A stretch of DNA of 64,000 nucleotides from a virus. Below, in pieces: positions 22,933-31,010 of the stretch; the first letter of the stretch is position 1; each line of letters opens with the position of its first letter. The position numbers and the translations under genes are program-made. The stretch is taken from positions 1-64,000 of the IMG/VR virus record IMGVR_UViG_3300036828_000198. The stretch is one strand, 5' to 3'. The notes beneath the pieces were generated by a model. That model was not told the origin of the DNA, did no database searches, and was given only the letters and a program-made list of their open reading frames with translations.

Positions 22933-23153
22933 TGCCACAAGATAACATTGAAGTGAGGTGCATGGTTCATGGACCAATGAAGTACCGTTTTGATCGTGAC
23001 TGGTGGAACTGTGTAGGTTACGATGGTGAAGGCTGCGGATCGTTTCTTACGGCCGAAACCGTAAGGGACCAAGATCCACCCAAATTCGGAACGGTACTTT
23101 GGAACATATATCCTAACGGTATACCGTTCGGAATAGAGGAGATTACCAAGTGA
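22932..23153 (+). CDS. Hypothetical Cys/His-containing protein, 73 aa
   Basis: Starts MPQDNIEVRCMVHGPMKYRF; Cys and His residues (CMVHG, NC, GCG) spaced as in a small zinc-binding fold. ATG overlaps the previous stop and the stop overlaps the next GTG. No function assigned. Confidence 0.55.
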   Translation: MPQDNIEVRCMVHGPMKYRFDRDWWNCVGYDGEGCGSFLTAETVRDQDPPKFGTVLWNIYPNGIPFGIEEITK

Positions 23154-23794
23154 GTCACGTTCTTATCATCTGTGCCAGACGGTACAATCCTCATGCCTTG
23201 TATACCGTTATGGACGTTCTTAACAGCAACCAGTGCGTCATGTCAGTAATGTCTACCGACATAGTTATCCAAGACATGTATACAGGAGAACCATTCAGGA
23301 TACAGAAGACACTAGACAACACATCTCTTCTGCCGCCATTCACACAAGCATTCGACGGAGTCATATTCGTAGACGGAGAACTAAAGGATACCCAGGTTCT
23401 GTGGACAGATCATAGGCTACTAGAACTAGTAGCTACGTTCAAGTGGGACGGAAAACCCATAGCAGCTATCGGTACTGCTGTTCCATGTGTTAGGCTAGTC
23501 AGCAATAATAGGCGAGTTTCGTTCTTCCCCCTAGTTGAAGTTAGAGACCTACTGGTAGAGGCTGGAGCAACTCCTAGTGGGGCAACGATGACTAGGGACA
23601 ACAATATCGTAACAGGAGAGCATGAACAATCAGCACAACTAGTAACAGAACAGTTTTGTAAGCTGCTAAACGGTGAACCTTGGCACTACGTTGAAGAACA
23701 TGCAGAGTTCAAACCGGACGGACGAAAGCCAAGGCCTGTAGACCTAATTGACAAGATCAGAGAAATACGAAGACTGAAAGAGGCAAGTCAGTGA
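23150..23794 (+). CDS. DJ-1/PfpI-superfamily protein lacking the usual nucleophile Cys
   Basis: The 214-aa product has the class I glutaminase-like order: FDGVIFVDG near residue 67, an elbow KPIAAIGTAVP near 102, a GATPSG strand and the closing NIVTGEHEQSAQLVTEQF. In DJ-1/PfpI the elbow is normally A-I-C-H-G; here Gly replaces Cys, with another Cys three residues after the elbow (VPCVRL). It lies between queC and queD. Possible roles are a handling step on the preQ0 nitrile (isonitrile hydratases belong to this fold) or a non-catalytic partner; both are inference. Confidence 0.6.
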   Translation: MSHVLIICARRYNPHALYTVMDVLNSNQCVMSVMSTDIVIQDMYTGEPFRIQKTLDNTSLLPPFTQAFDGVIFVDGELKDTQVLWTDHRLLELVATFKWDGKPIAAIGTAVPCVRLVSNNRRVSFFPLVEVRDLLVEAGATPSGATMTRDNNIVTGEHEQSAQLVTEQFCKLLNGEPWHYVEEHAEFKPDGRKPRPVDLIDKIREIRRLKEASQ

Positions 23795-24000
23795 GCTCAA
23801 GCATAGGAGCCAGTAACCCTGTTCTAGACAAAGCAATTAAGAATAGAGGTCCGAAACCTAATACGGGTCACGATCCCCTACACAACTTCGAAGTATACAA
23901 GTCATGCTGGTGCATGTGTAGCAAGTGCTGGCGCAAGTATAAGACCGGAGGACTAGGACGGTGCGTATGTCCCCAGTGTCCATGTAACAAGTTCTTCTAG
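23791..24000 (+). CDS. Cys-rich zinc-binding protein, 69 aa
   Basis: GTG start overlaps the PfpI-like stop. The C-terminal half has CWCMCSKCWRKY and CVCPQCPCNKFF: eight Cys in paired CxxC order, enough for two zinc sites. Possibly binds DNA, RNA or the adjacent enzymes. It precedes queD by 7 bases. Confidence 0.6.
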   Translation: MSSSIGASNPVLDKAIKNRGPKPNTGHDPLHNFEVYKSCWCMCSKCWRKYKTGGLGRCVCPQCPCNKFF

Positions 24001-24007
24001 GAGAGCC

Positions 24008-24439
24008 GTGTACAAAATCAGCAAGGACTTCATGTTCAGTGCTTCTCACTTCCTAACAGGATTGCCTGAGGGTCACCAGTGTGCTAGGCTTCACGGACAC
24101 AACTACATAGTTCGGGTAAAGCTAGCAGGAGACCTACAAGATCCTGGATTCGTTAGAGACTATGGAGACCTGAGTGAGTTCAAGGAGTACCTAGATGTAC
24201 ACTTCGAACATAGGCATCTAGGAGCAGGATCTCTCATTATAAGAGACCATGTCGGACCAGAAGCCGAAATAGATCCGGTAGTTCAGTTTAATCCAACTGC
24301 AGAAAGACTCGCCTTCTTCTTCTTCCATGTACTCAGAATCAACCTGCACTTTCCGGAAGTGTATGCCGTAGGAGTAAGTGAGACGCCTAAGACCTTTGCA
24401 TGGTATGAGCAAGACATACTCCTAGGAGAACCTAGGTGA
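24008..24439 (+). CDS. queD: QueD, 6-carboxy-tetrahydropterin synthase
   Basis: The GTG-started 143-aa protein has the zinc-binding His set (FSASHFL and LHGHNY) and catalytic Cys in HQCARLHGH. FNPTAERLAFFFFHVL and VSETPKTFAWYE match the family's PTAE and SET motifs. It converts dihydroneopterin triphosphate to carboxy-tetrahydropterin, the second step to preQ0. Its stop overlaps a GTG that starts a truncated copy of the queE beginning. Confidence 0.92.
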   Translation: MYKISKDFMFSASHFLTGLPEGHQCARLHGHNYIVRVKLAGDLQDPGFVRDYGDLSEFKEYLDVHFEHRHLGAGSLIIRDHVGPEAEIDPVVQFNPTAERLAFFFFHVLRINLHFPEVYAVGVSETPKTFAWYEQDILLGEPR

Positions 24440-24483
24440 GGCTACTTCAGGTAAACAGGATCTTTGGTCCAAGCGATGCCTAG
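24436..24483 (+). pseudogene. Truncated original start of queE
   Basis: GTG 24436 encodes MRLLQVNRIFGPSDA then TAG. The first 12 codons match the second copy at 24973 (MRLLQINKIFGP) and the usual QueE beginning. The endonuclease gene follows immediately, so this is the original queE start cut off by insertion. It overlaps the queD stop, exactly as an operon gene would. Confidence 0.8.
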
Positions 24484-24976
24484 CCCCTACAGGTCTCAGA
24501 TCAAGGAGGCTTGGCTTATACAGACTCCGGAACTTGTAGCCTACTGTGCTGGCTTCTTCGACGGTGAAGGGAGTATCAGCTTTCCGGGAGGATACCTAAG
24601 TCTCTCTGTAAGCCAACGTCTACTTGAACCGATCGAGAGATTCCAAGGCCTATACGGCGGAAGTATTTCGTATCCAACGGACAAGATCCCTACTTACATT
24701 GTACAAGCAGTTGGAAAGGAATTTCCAGTAGGTAACGTTACTTATCGCTGGTATAGAACGGGAGCAGCTAACTGCAAACCTATACTAGAAAGCTTTCTAC
24801 CTCATCTCACTGTTAAGCGCCTACAGGCCGAATTGAGCCTTGAATGGATAGGCCTAACAGCTGTCGTAGGATCTAATACTAAGCTGCCTATTCAGGTAGC
24901 TAGTCGGCGGGAAGCAATCATAGAGGAGATCAAGGCTGCTAAGAAGCCTTGGCTGAAAGGAGGTGGTGCCGTATGA
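24476..24976 (+). CDS. LAGLIDADG homing endonuclease
   Basis: ATG 24476 (MPSPYRSQIKEAW) is the likely start, although a clear ribosome-binding site is missing. The 166-aa product carries one LAGLIDADG motif, YCAGFFDGEGSI, near residue 24, so it should act as a dimer. VTYRWYRTGAANC and the C-terminal SRREAIIEEIKAAK fit the family. It is inserted at codon 13 of queE. Its 3' end supplies AAAGGAGG and an ATG plus a rewritten copy of the first 12 queE codons. Confidence 0.85.
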   Translation: MPSPYRSQIKEAWLIQTPELVAYCAGFFDGEGSISFPGGYLSLSVSQRLLEPIERFQGLYGGSISYPTDKIPTYIVQAVGKEFPVGNVTYRWYRTGAANCKPILESFLPHLTVKRLQAELSLEWIGLTAVVGSNTKLPIQVASRREAIIEEIKAAKKPWLKGGGAV

Positions 24977-25733
24977 GGCTGCTACAGATCAATAAGATCT
25001 TCGGCCCTACTTGACCATCCAGGGGGAAGGTCCGTACGCAGGTCATCACTGCCTATTCGTTAGGCTGTTCGGGTGCAACCAAGAATGTACATGGTGTGAT
25101 ACATGGGAGACCTGGGCCGTTACTCCAGCAAAGGCAGCCAAGACGGTTCTTGGTAAGATGGCTAACAAGGCAGACGAATGTCATGAGATGACAGTCGAAC
25201 AGGTTCTGGAAGAACTAATCAAGCTCTGGCCTATAGGTAGCAAGCCCACCATCATAGTTATCAGTGGTGGAGAACCTATGATGCAGCAGACAGCTCTTTC
25301 GCATCTGGTAGAGGAACTGCATTACCAATACTGTCCAGTTCACATAGAGACTGCCGGCACTATAATGCCAATGGTACCTGAGCTACTTCATCAGGGGTTC
25401 GATACTCATGACCAGTACGTAGTTTCGCCCAAGCTGGCCAATAGTGGTAACCCTTACAGTAAGAGGTACAAGCCAAAGGTGCTTCGTGCCTTGAGAGATC
25501 AAGGTGCCTACTTCAAGTTCGTAGTATCAGGCCCATCAGACTTCGAGGAGATCGACCAGATTGTCAAAGAATGTAACCTAGATCCTAGCAGGATAATGTG
25601 CATGCCAGAAGGTACTCACCAGACTCTTCTGGACAGTAGAGCTCGGCAAATAGTAGACGAAGTACTCAAAAGAGGGTACGGACTTAGTCCCAGAATGCAC
25701 GTCATGATCTGGGGAGACGAGAGAGGACGTTAG
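24973..25733 (+). CDS. queE: QueE, 7-carboxy-7-deazaguanine synthase, with 5-nt insertion near the start
   Basis: ATG 24973 with AAAGGAGG encodes MRLLQINKIFGPT and meets TGA at 25012. Five extra bases (for example ACTTG, 25009-25013) lie inside the invariant FGPTIQGEG; without them the frame is continuous. From TTG 25011 the frame is open to 25733: TIQGEGPYAG, then the radical-SAM GCNQECTWCDT (CxxxCxxC), and VISGGEP. It makes CDG from carboxy-tetrahydropterin. TTG overlaps the stop (TTGA), so reinitiation could give a protein lacking 12 residues; alternatively a 5-base hop from ACT to ACC restores the full protein. Confidence 0.85.
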
Positions 25734-25734
25734 C

Positions 25735-25851
25735 ATGATATGCAAGCGCTGTAAAAACGACCAACATGAAACCTGTAAAGGTGACACCTGGTGTGACTGT
25801 CAACATAAAGACAGGGACGATTTCCCTATTAAACGGAAGGGAAGTAGCTAG
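25735..25851 (+). CDS. Zinc-binding micro-protein, 38 aa
   Basis: ATG one base after the queE stop; TAG overlaps the folE GTG. It encodes MICKRCKNDQHETCKGD then WCDCQHK: six Cys and two His in a compact finger. Position between queE and folE and perfect coupling on both sides support it. Role unknown. Confidence 0.55.
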   Translation: MICKRCKNDQHETCKGDTWCDCQHKDRDDFPIKRKGSS

Positions 25852-26438
25852 TGGTCTGGACAGTAGACATGCGTGAAGAGCTCAAGAGATTCCCAATCAA
25901 CCAACTAGCAGAAGAATTGCTAGTCCGGTGCGCGGGTCTCGACCCAAATGATCCACAGGCCAGTAGGACACCGGAAAGGCTAGTTAAGGCCTTGAAGGAA
26001 CTTACAACGCCTGAAGAGTTCGACTTCACTACGTTCGACAACGATGGATATGATGAGATGGTCACAGTAGGAGACATTCCTTTTGTCTCCCTGTGCAAGC
26101 ATCATGTTCTTCCTTTCGAAGGCGTAGCCTACGTAGGCTACATCCCAGACCATAAAATTGCGGGACTATCCAAGATCGCACGAGCCGTAAAGTACTTCTC
26201 CAAGAAACTTCAGACCCAAGAGCAACTAACAAACGACATAGCCGAATGCATCGAAGAAGAACTCAAGCCTGTGGGAACCGCAGTCATACTTCGAGCTCGT
26301 CATTCATGCATGTCAATTAGGGGTGCTCAAAGCATTGGTGCACTTACAACGACTGCATGTATGAAGGGAGTGTTTTCTGACCACGCTAAGACCGCAAAGA
26401 CGGAGTTCCTTCAGTGGGTGAATCATGGACCTAAATGA
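25851..26438 (+). CDS. folE: FolE, GTP cyclohydrolase I
   Basis: The family signatures SLCKHHVLPFEGVAYVGYIP (zinc Cys and His) and RHSCMSIRGAQ (second zinc Cys) are present, with RTPERLVKAL near residue 42. It converts GTP to dihydroneopterin triphosphate, the first step to preQ0. The 195-aa length is normal. It overlaps the genes on both sides. Confidence 0.95.
   Translation: MVWTVDMREELKRFPINQLAEELLVRCAGLDPNDPQASRTPERLVKALKELTTPEEFDFTTFDNDGYDEMVTVGDIPFVSLCKHHVLPFEGVAYVGYIPDHKIAGLSKIARAVKYFSKKLQTQEQLTNDIAECIEEELKPVGTAVILRARHSCMSIRGAQSIGALTTTACMKGVFSDHAKTAKTEFLQWVNHGPK
25927..25961 (-). repeat. Dispersed two-box element, weak copy
   Basis: Minus strand: GGCCTGTGGA (25961-25952), 15 bases, then CCCGCGC, a poor second box. 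Antisense within folE. Confidence 0.35.
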
Positions 26439-26763
26439 CTTCGTGAAGCAGGTAGCTGAAGACGGACATCGGTGGTTCCCCAAGGTGGACAAGAACATTG
26501 TCTACACATCTCTGGGACTATGCGGCGAAGTAGGAGAAGTAACTGACGTCGTCAAGAAGTACGAAAGATATTCTATGGACTGGGATGCCCTATGTATTAG
26601 GCTACCAGAAGAGATAGTAGATGTCCTGGTATACACACTCAAGCTGGCGTACCAGATAGGTATAGACCTAGAAGAAGAGTATCACAAGAAGCGCAAAGTA
26701 AACGAAGAACGATTCGGTCATAGTACGCACGACATTCGTACACTAGGAAGGAATGGCCAATGA
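26425..26763 (+). CDS. MazG-like nucleotide pyrophosphohydrolase
   Basis: The 112-aa helical protein has the MazG metal-binding helices LGLCGEVGEVTDVVKK (ExxE) and LPEEIVDVLVYTLKLA (ExxD). Such enzymes hydrolyse NTPs or dNTPs to monophosphates. In a base-modifying phage this could remove unwanted or host nucleotides. ATG overlaps the folE end by 14 bases. Confidence 0.8.
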   Translation: MDLNDFVKQVAEDGHRWFPKVDKNIVYTSLGLCGEVGEVTDVVKKYERYSMDWDALCIRLPEEIVDVLVYTLKLAYQIGIDLEEEYHKKRKVNEERFGHSTHDIRTLGRNGQ

Positions 26764-27302
26764 GTGATTCGTTCGAAGAAGCAGAACAAGCCCTACGTGA
26801 ACTAGCTGAGGAGGCAGCAAAAAGGCTAGACGAAGATTCAGGTACGAACTTCGCCGATCAAGTAGCATCGGCAGCAGGTATAACAGAGGAAGCAGCACGA
26901 CAGTTCAGTGAGACCGACGAAGACCCTAATAAGGTCTTTGCCGCCTTCGATTCCGGTCCGAAGTCAGTTACTGAGAATCCAAATACCGTTTCGTCTGATG
27001 AAGAGGTAGCCCTCAGACACGCAGTAGCAGAAGCTTCTAAACTGTTCGATGAGATGTGTAAGGATCGTCACGAGTACGGTCAACAGAAGTACAGCGAGTT
27101 CTCGTACGTAGAAGCACCTACTCTGCAGATGGCACTAGAGGAGATAGCCGACCTATCTAACTATGCACGGTACACGTTCATCAAGGTATGGCTTATACGT
27201 GGAGCTATAGAACGAGCTCAGGTTTCTCTGATGCAGAAGGCAGGTGGATCAACCGGAGGGTTCATTAGTACCAGTGACGTACTAGGAGTAAAGGGTAGAT
27301 AG
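26760..27302 (+). CDS. Second MazG-like all-alpha NTP pyrophosphohydrolase candidate
   Basis: An acidic N-terminal extension of about 85 residues precedes a helical domain with EYGQQKYSEFSY and ALEEIADLSNYARYTFIKV; the EExxD-type helix resembles MazG-like folds (dUTPase-2/MazG clan). Start overlaps the first MazG-like gene. A nucleotide-pool function fits the neighbours, but key acids are fewer than in the first protein. Confidence 0.55.
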   Translation: MSDSFEEAEQALRELAEEAAKRLDEDSGTNFADQVASAAGITEEAARQFSETDEDPNKVFAAFDSGPKSVTENPNTVSSDEEVALRHAVAEASKLFDEMCKDRHEYGQQKYSEFSYVEAPTLQMALEEIADLSNYARYTFIKVWLIRGAIERAQVSLMQKAGGSTGGFISTSDVLGVKGR

Positions 27303-27306
27303 TGAC

Positions 27307-28074
27307 ATGGAAGTGGCTCTTATACCCCCAGGCAGTCAATGCCACTGGAATACATCTAGAAAGTTCGAGATGATTATTCCAGAAGGTATCAAACACAGTT
27401 CAGACTACAGCAGCTACTACAGTAGGCTAGTCAAGGTACGGCCTAGCTACAAGTATGTTATGATAGACAACGGTGCCTTCGAATCTGCCGCTCTAACAGA
27501 TCATAGACTCCTAGAGATAGCTCACGTACTCCGTGTAAATGAAGTAGCAGCTCCAGACGTCATGGGAGACGTCTATCACAGTTTGAACAGACTAGAAGCA
27601 TTCATATACACTATAGAAATGATATACGACTTCAGACTCAGAGTTATGGCAATCGTTCAGGGTCAGAACCTAGTAGAGTGCAAAAACTTCATTACCTACA
27701 TAGCTAACACTCAGCATGCAAACGTCACATGGACTATAGCATTCCCAAAGCATCTTGTCAAGACAACCGGACACCAAGATGTACGACTCAAACTAGTACG
27801 CTGGACGCAAAGAGAATACGACCACCTTTTCCAGATACACGCCCTAGGATATAACTTCCCAGGAGAAGTTCAAGGCCTAGCAGAACTTGGTATTAGAAGC
27901 CTAGATACCAGTGCTCCGTTCGTAGCAGCTCTTCACGGATGGAACCTAAATGACCACCTTGAGCCTCTGCCTAGAACTCAGGACTACTGGAGTATCCCAG
28001 CAGATCAATTCGACACCAAACTAGTAGAGGAGAACATCCAACTTCTAGACAAGTGGGCAGGAGGACGACAATGA
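27307..28074 (+). CDS. dpdA: DpdA-like DNA guanine transglycosylase
   Basis: The 255-aa protein follows the TGT-superfamily barrel: MIDNGAFES, then AAPDVMGD, MAIVQGQNLVEC, WTIAFPKHLVK, HALGYNFPGEVQGLAELGIRSLDTSAP. Phage DpdA proteins of about this size exchange guanine in DNA for preQ0 or a relative. With FolE, QueD, QueE and QueC in the same cluster, the substrate is probably preQ0. No QueF or amidotransferase-fused QueC is seen, so the final base may be 7-cyano-7-deazaguanine. Confidence 0.75.
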   Translation: MEVALIPPGSQCHWNTSRKFEMIIPEGIKHSSDYSSYYSRLVKVRPSYKYVMIDNGAFESAALTDHRLLEIAHVLRVNEVAAPDVMGDVYHSLNRLEAFIYTIEMIYDFRLRVMAIVQGQNLVECKNFITYIANTQHANVTWTIAFPKHLVKTTGHQDVRLKLVRWTQREYDHLFQIHALGYNFPGEVQGLAELGIRSLDTSAPFVAALHGWNLNDHLEPLPRTQDYWSIPADQFDTKLVEENIQLLDKWAGGRQ

Positions 28075-28313
28075 GGCTTCGTGCCATTCCTGGTACGCTC
28101 TGGCTCTGGTGGTGGGATCTTCCTGGATCGCATTGGTGGTTCCCCGACCCGATCTTCGGCCACGAGATGATCTGGAGTATTAACGAGCGCGGCGTCGTTG
28201 CATGGCCAGGCATGATCCGCTGCCTGTTCAAGCCGCACTCCGATGATGGCTACGGCAATTGCTGCTTCTGTGGATGGTGGGACCGTGAGGAAACATCCTC
28301 TAGCCAATTGTGA
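28071..28313 (+). CDS. Small Trp/Cys-rich protein, 80 aa
   Basis: ATG overlaps the dpdA stop (ACAATGA). It is Trp-rich (TLWLWWWDLPGSHWWFPD) and ends with a metal-like CLFKPHSDDGYGNCCFCGWW. The DNA is noticeably GC-richer than both neighbours, suggesting separate origin. It overlaps the polymerase start by 29 bases. Possibly binds modified DNA or a host factor; unknown. Confidence 0.6.
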   Translation: MRLRAIPGTLWLWWWDLPGSHWWFPDPIFGHEMIWSINERGVVAWPGMIRCLFKPHSDDGYGNCCFCGWWDREETSSSQL

Positions 28314-30744
28314 AGACTGCCCTCTTAACGAGATAGGCGTCTTCGTACCTAGCTGTGGGCCTCGCCAAGCCGATGTCGCAATTGTAGGTGAAGCGCCCGG
28401 CGTCAATGAGGCCAAGTACGGAGAGCCTTTTGTAGGTGACTCTGGCCAGCTACTCAATAAGGTCTTGAGTCACTACAAAATTAACCGAAAGGAGGTGCTA
28501 CTTACTAATGCCTGCCTATGCAGAGACCCCGAAGGAGGAACTCCCCCAGCAGCTGCTATCCAAGCGTGTAGGCCCCGTCTACTGGAAGAAATCCGTCAGA
28601 GGGAAGTCAAGGACATTGTGGCGCTTGGGAATTCAGCTTCCCAGTCACTCCTACGTACTCAAGTTGGAGTCACATCACTCCGACTCGGGTTCGGGCATTA
28701 CAATGAAGAAGAGCTCCCTGGAACCCGCATTGTGGCGAGTTTTCATCCAGCGGCCTGCCTACGGGTACCTAGTTTCTTTCCATCGTTCGTAAATGACGTA
28801 GGGAAGATTAAGACCTCTGATGGTAATGCTATCTGGTATGAGCCTGACTACAAAGTCTTTGACGACTCAGAGTCAACATTCCTGGCACTAGCAGAGATAG
28901 ACAGACGTTTCCCAGATAACCCCATCACGCTAGACATTGAGACTGCAGTAGAAAAGGACCTCACTTTCGAGCAACCCGGAAGGCAAGGGTTGCTCTGTGA
29001 GGGGCTAGGGTATTCCAAAGGGAAGGTAATAGTTGTAGGCGAACAAGCTCTGAAGGACTCGGCCGTTATAGAGGCCCTAAGGAAATTCCTAGCTAGACGG
29101 AGGATTAGGGCACAGAACGGTAAGTTTGACCTTAAGGGCAACTACTCAATGCTGGGGCCTTCAGAGACTAGGCTCTGGCAGGATAGTATGCTAATGTCAT
29201 ATTGCCTAGATGAAAGAAGCGGTATTCACGGGCTCAAGTACAATTCTCAGGAGAAGCTAGGTTCTCCCCCGTATGATGATGAGATGCGTAGGTACCTTCC
29301 GAACAAGAAAACAAGCTTCGCAGTCATACCTAGAGACATCCTATACAAGTATAATGCCTGTGACGTACATGCAACCGATCTACTGTGCGACTACTTCTGG
29401 GACTTGATGGAAGAAGAAGGTCCGGTAACAGATTGGGATCGTCCAGGTAGAATAAACTCATTCCATGATCCTGGTCTAAGGTTCCTACACGACTTCCTTG
29501 TGCAAGCTAGTAATGCACTCATGTACCTAGAACTAAACGGCATGGGAGTTGACCTAGCATACAATGCAGTCATCGGAGCAGAGTACCAATCTTCACTAGC
29601 CGCCAATGAAACTAAGCTTGCAGATATCATTACCCAGTATTCAGAAGACCCTAAGTGGAAAACGTTTAATCCTAGAAGCCCTATGCAGGTCAAGAAAGTC
29701 ATGAAAGACGTTTACGGCTACAAGCGTCTTCCTATGATTAGGAATCTTAAGGGCGAACAGGTAGAGACAACTAATGCAGACGCACTGAACTTCCTGTTGC
29801 TCAATGCCAAAGGCAAACCATCTTATCCATTCCTAGAAGCACTGCTAGACAACCGACGCGAAGCTAAGATGTACGGCACGTACGTCAAAGGAGTACGACA
29901 GAGGACATTCAGAGGCAGAGTTTACACTACATACCTGATACACGGTACTACTACTGGTAGGCTATCTTCACGTAACCCCAACCTACAGAACATTCCTCGA
30001 GAAGGTCATATCAGACAACAGTTTGTACCAGCTAGACCAGGTCACGTACTAATTCAAGCTGACTACAAACAAGCCGAACTACGAATGGTCTGCTGGCTGG
30101 CTAAGGAACCGTTTCTTCAAGCTATCTTCAATGACCCAAATGCAGACCTATTTAGCGACACCATGGTTCGACTATACGGAGACGAGGCACTAGAACTAAC
30201 TAAGCCAGAACAGAAAGAACTAAGAATTAGAGTTAAGGCATATTGGTACGGAGTAGCGTACGGTAGGAAGGCTGCTTCCATCGCAGACGAATTCTCTATT
30301 ACCCTGAGAGAGGCTCAGGACGGCCTTAGAGAGTTCTATAGTCTTATTCCGCGTGTGAAGGCCTGGCAAGGGGATACTATCAAGTCTGTTATGGACGGAG
30401 AAGACCTCACAACTCCATTCGGTCGTCATAGGCGCTTCATGCTCATTACTCCCAAGAACAGACACGAGATCGAGAATGAAGCTCTAGCATTTAGGCCTCA
30501 GTCAATATCTTCCGACGCTTGTCTGCAAGCGTTCACTTGGGTAAGACCTAAGCTCAAGGACCTAGCCTATCCAAGGAATATAGTTCATGACAGCATCATA
30601 GCAGAATGTCTTCCTGAAAATGCTGACATAGTGGGACAAATAATCAGTGAAGAAATGATTAAGTCGGCACATTCAATTGTGGGAGACTACGTTAGATTCT
30701 CTACAGACATTACTACCGGAGTACATTGGGGCGAACTTATCTAG
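28285..30744 (+). CDS. Family-4 uracil-DNA glycosylase domain fused to DNA polymerase I
   Basis: GTG 28285 (RKHPLANCEDCP) is chosen over ATG 28243, which lies deep in the preceding gene. Residues about 8-190 are a family-4-type UDG: Fe-S Cys in NCEDC, CLC and ACRP, GEAPGVNEAKYGEPFVG as motif 1 and SFHPAACL as motif 2. Residues about 210-390 are a DnaQ-like 3'-5' exonuclease (LDIET; later YNACDVHATD). Residues about 440-815 are a family A polymerase: motif A ADYKQAELRM, motif B KAYWYGVAYGRKA, motif C VHDSIIAE. All active-site residues are present. The fusion could remove or exclude uracil at the fork. Confidence 0.88.
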   Translation: MRKHPLANCEDCPLNEIGVFVPSCGPRQADVAIVGEAPGVNEAKYGEPFVGDSGQLLNKVLSHYKINRKEVLLTNACLCRDPEGGTPPAAAIQACRPRLLEEIRQREVKDIVALGNSASQSLLRTQVGVTSLRLGFGHYNEEELPGTRIVASFHPAACLRVPSFFPSFVNDVGKIKTSDGNAIWYEPDYKVFDDSESTFLALAEIDRRFPDNPITLDIETAVEKDLTFEQPGRQGLLCEGLGYSKGKVIVVGEQALKDSAVIEALRKFLARRRIRAQNGKFDLKGNYSMLGPSETRLWQDSMLMSYCLDERSGIHGLKYNSQEKLGSPPYDDEMRRYLPNKKTSFAVIPRDILYKYNACDVHATDLLCDYFWDLMEEEGPVTDWDRPGRINSFHDPGLRFLHDFLVQASNALMYLELNGMGVDLAYNAVIGAEYQSSLAANETKLADIITQYSEDPKWKTFNPRSPMQVKKVMKDVYGYKRLPMIRNLKGEQVETTNADALNFLLLNAKGKPSYPFLEALLDNRREAKMYGTYVKGVRQRTFRGRVYTTYLIHGTTTGRLSSRNPNLQNIPREGHIRQQFVPARPGHVLIQADYKQAELRMVCWLAKEPFLQAIFNDPNADLFSDTMVRLYGDEALELTKPEQKELRIRVKAYWYGVAYGRKAASIADEFSITLREAQDGLREFYSLIPRVKAWQGDTIKSVMDGEDLTTPFGRHRRFMLITPKNRHEIENEALAFRPQSISSDACLQAFTWVRPKLKDLAYPRNIVHDSIIAECLPENADIVGQIISEEMIKSAHSIVGDYVRFSTDITTGVHWGELI

Positions 30745-31010
30745 TGGGACACCAAGTCATAAAGCAGCCAGATGGCAGACTAGCAATCTTTTCAGATGGC
30801 GTAGAAGACTGGATTATTACAGACGCTACTCAACAGGAGATTGAAGACTATTATGCCGACAAAGCAGCAGACCGTGCACGTGAGTCTGCCAGAGAAACAT
30901 GCGAAGCAGTACTAGCTGGTAATGCCAGCAACATCTATTGTCAGTTCACTATGACTTACGAAGGAGCTATGAGGAGGAGTAGGATCCATGCCAAGGGGAC
31001 AGAAAGCTGA
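30744..31010 (+). CDS. Hypothetical helical protein, 88 aa
   Basis: GTG 30744 shares its first base with the polymerase stop; a longer TTG-started frame would overlap more. The product has a short beta start (HQVIKQPDGRLAIFSDGVEDW) and a charged helix. It resembles small phage proteins beginning with a beta-hairpin that reads a sequence and a helix; no family assigned. Confidence 0.5.
   Translation: MGHQVIKQPDGRLAIFSDGVEDWIITDATQQEIEDYYADKAADRARESARETCEAVLAGNASNIYCQFTMTYEGAMRRSRIHAKGTES

Noticed and set aside
4490-25013. Classical -1 programmed frameshifting as the explanation for the helicase and queE
   Set aside because: A -1 shift would join the frames but leave extra residues inside invariant motifs (VI in GDDMGLGKT; TL in FGPTIQGEG) and no slippery heptamer is present; a 5-base difference explains both exactly.
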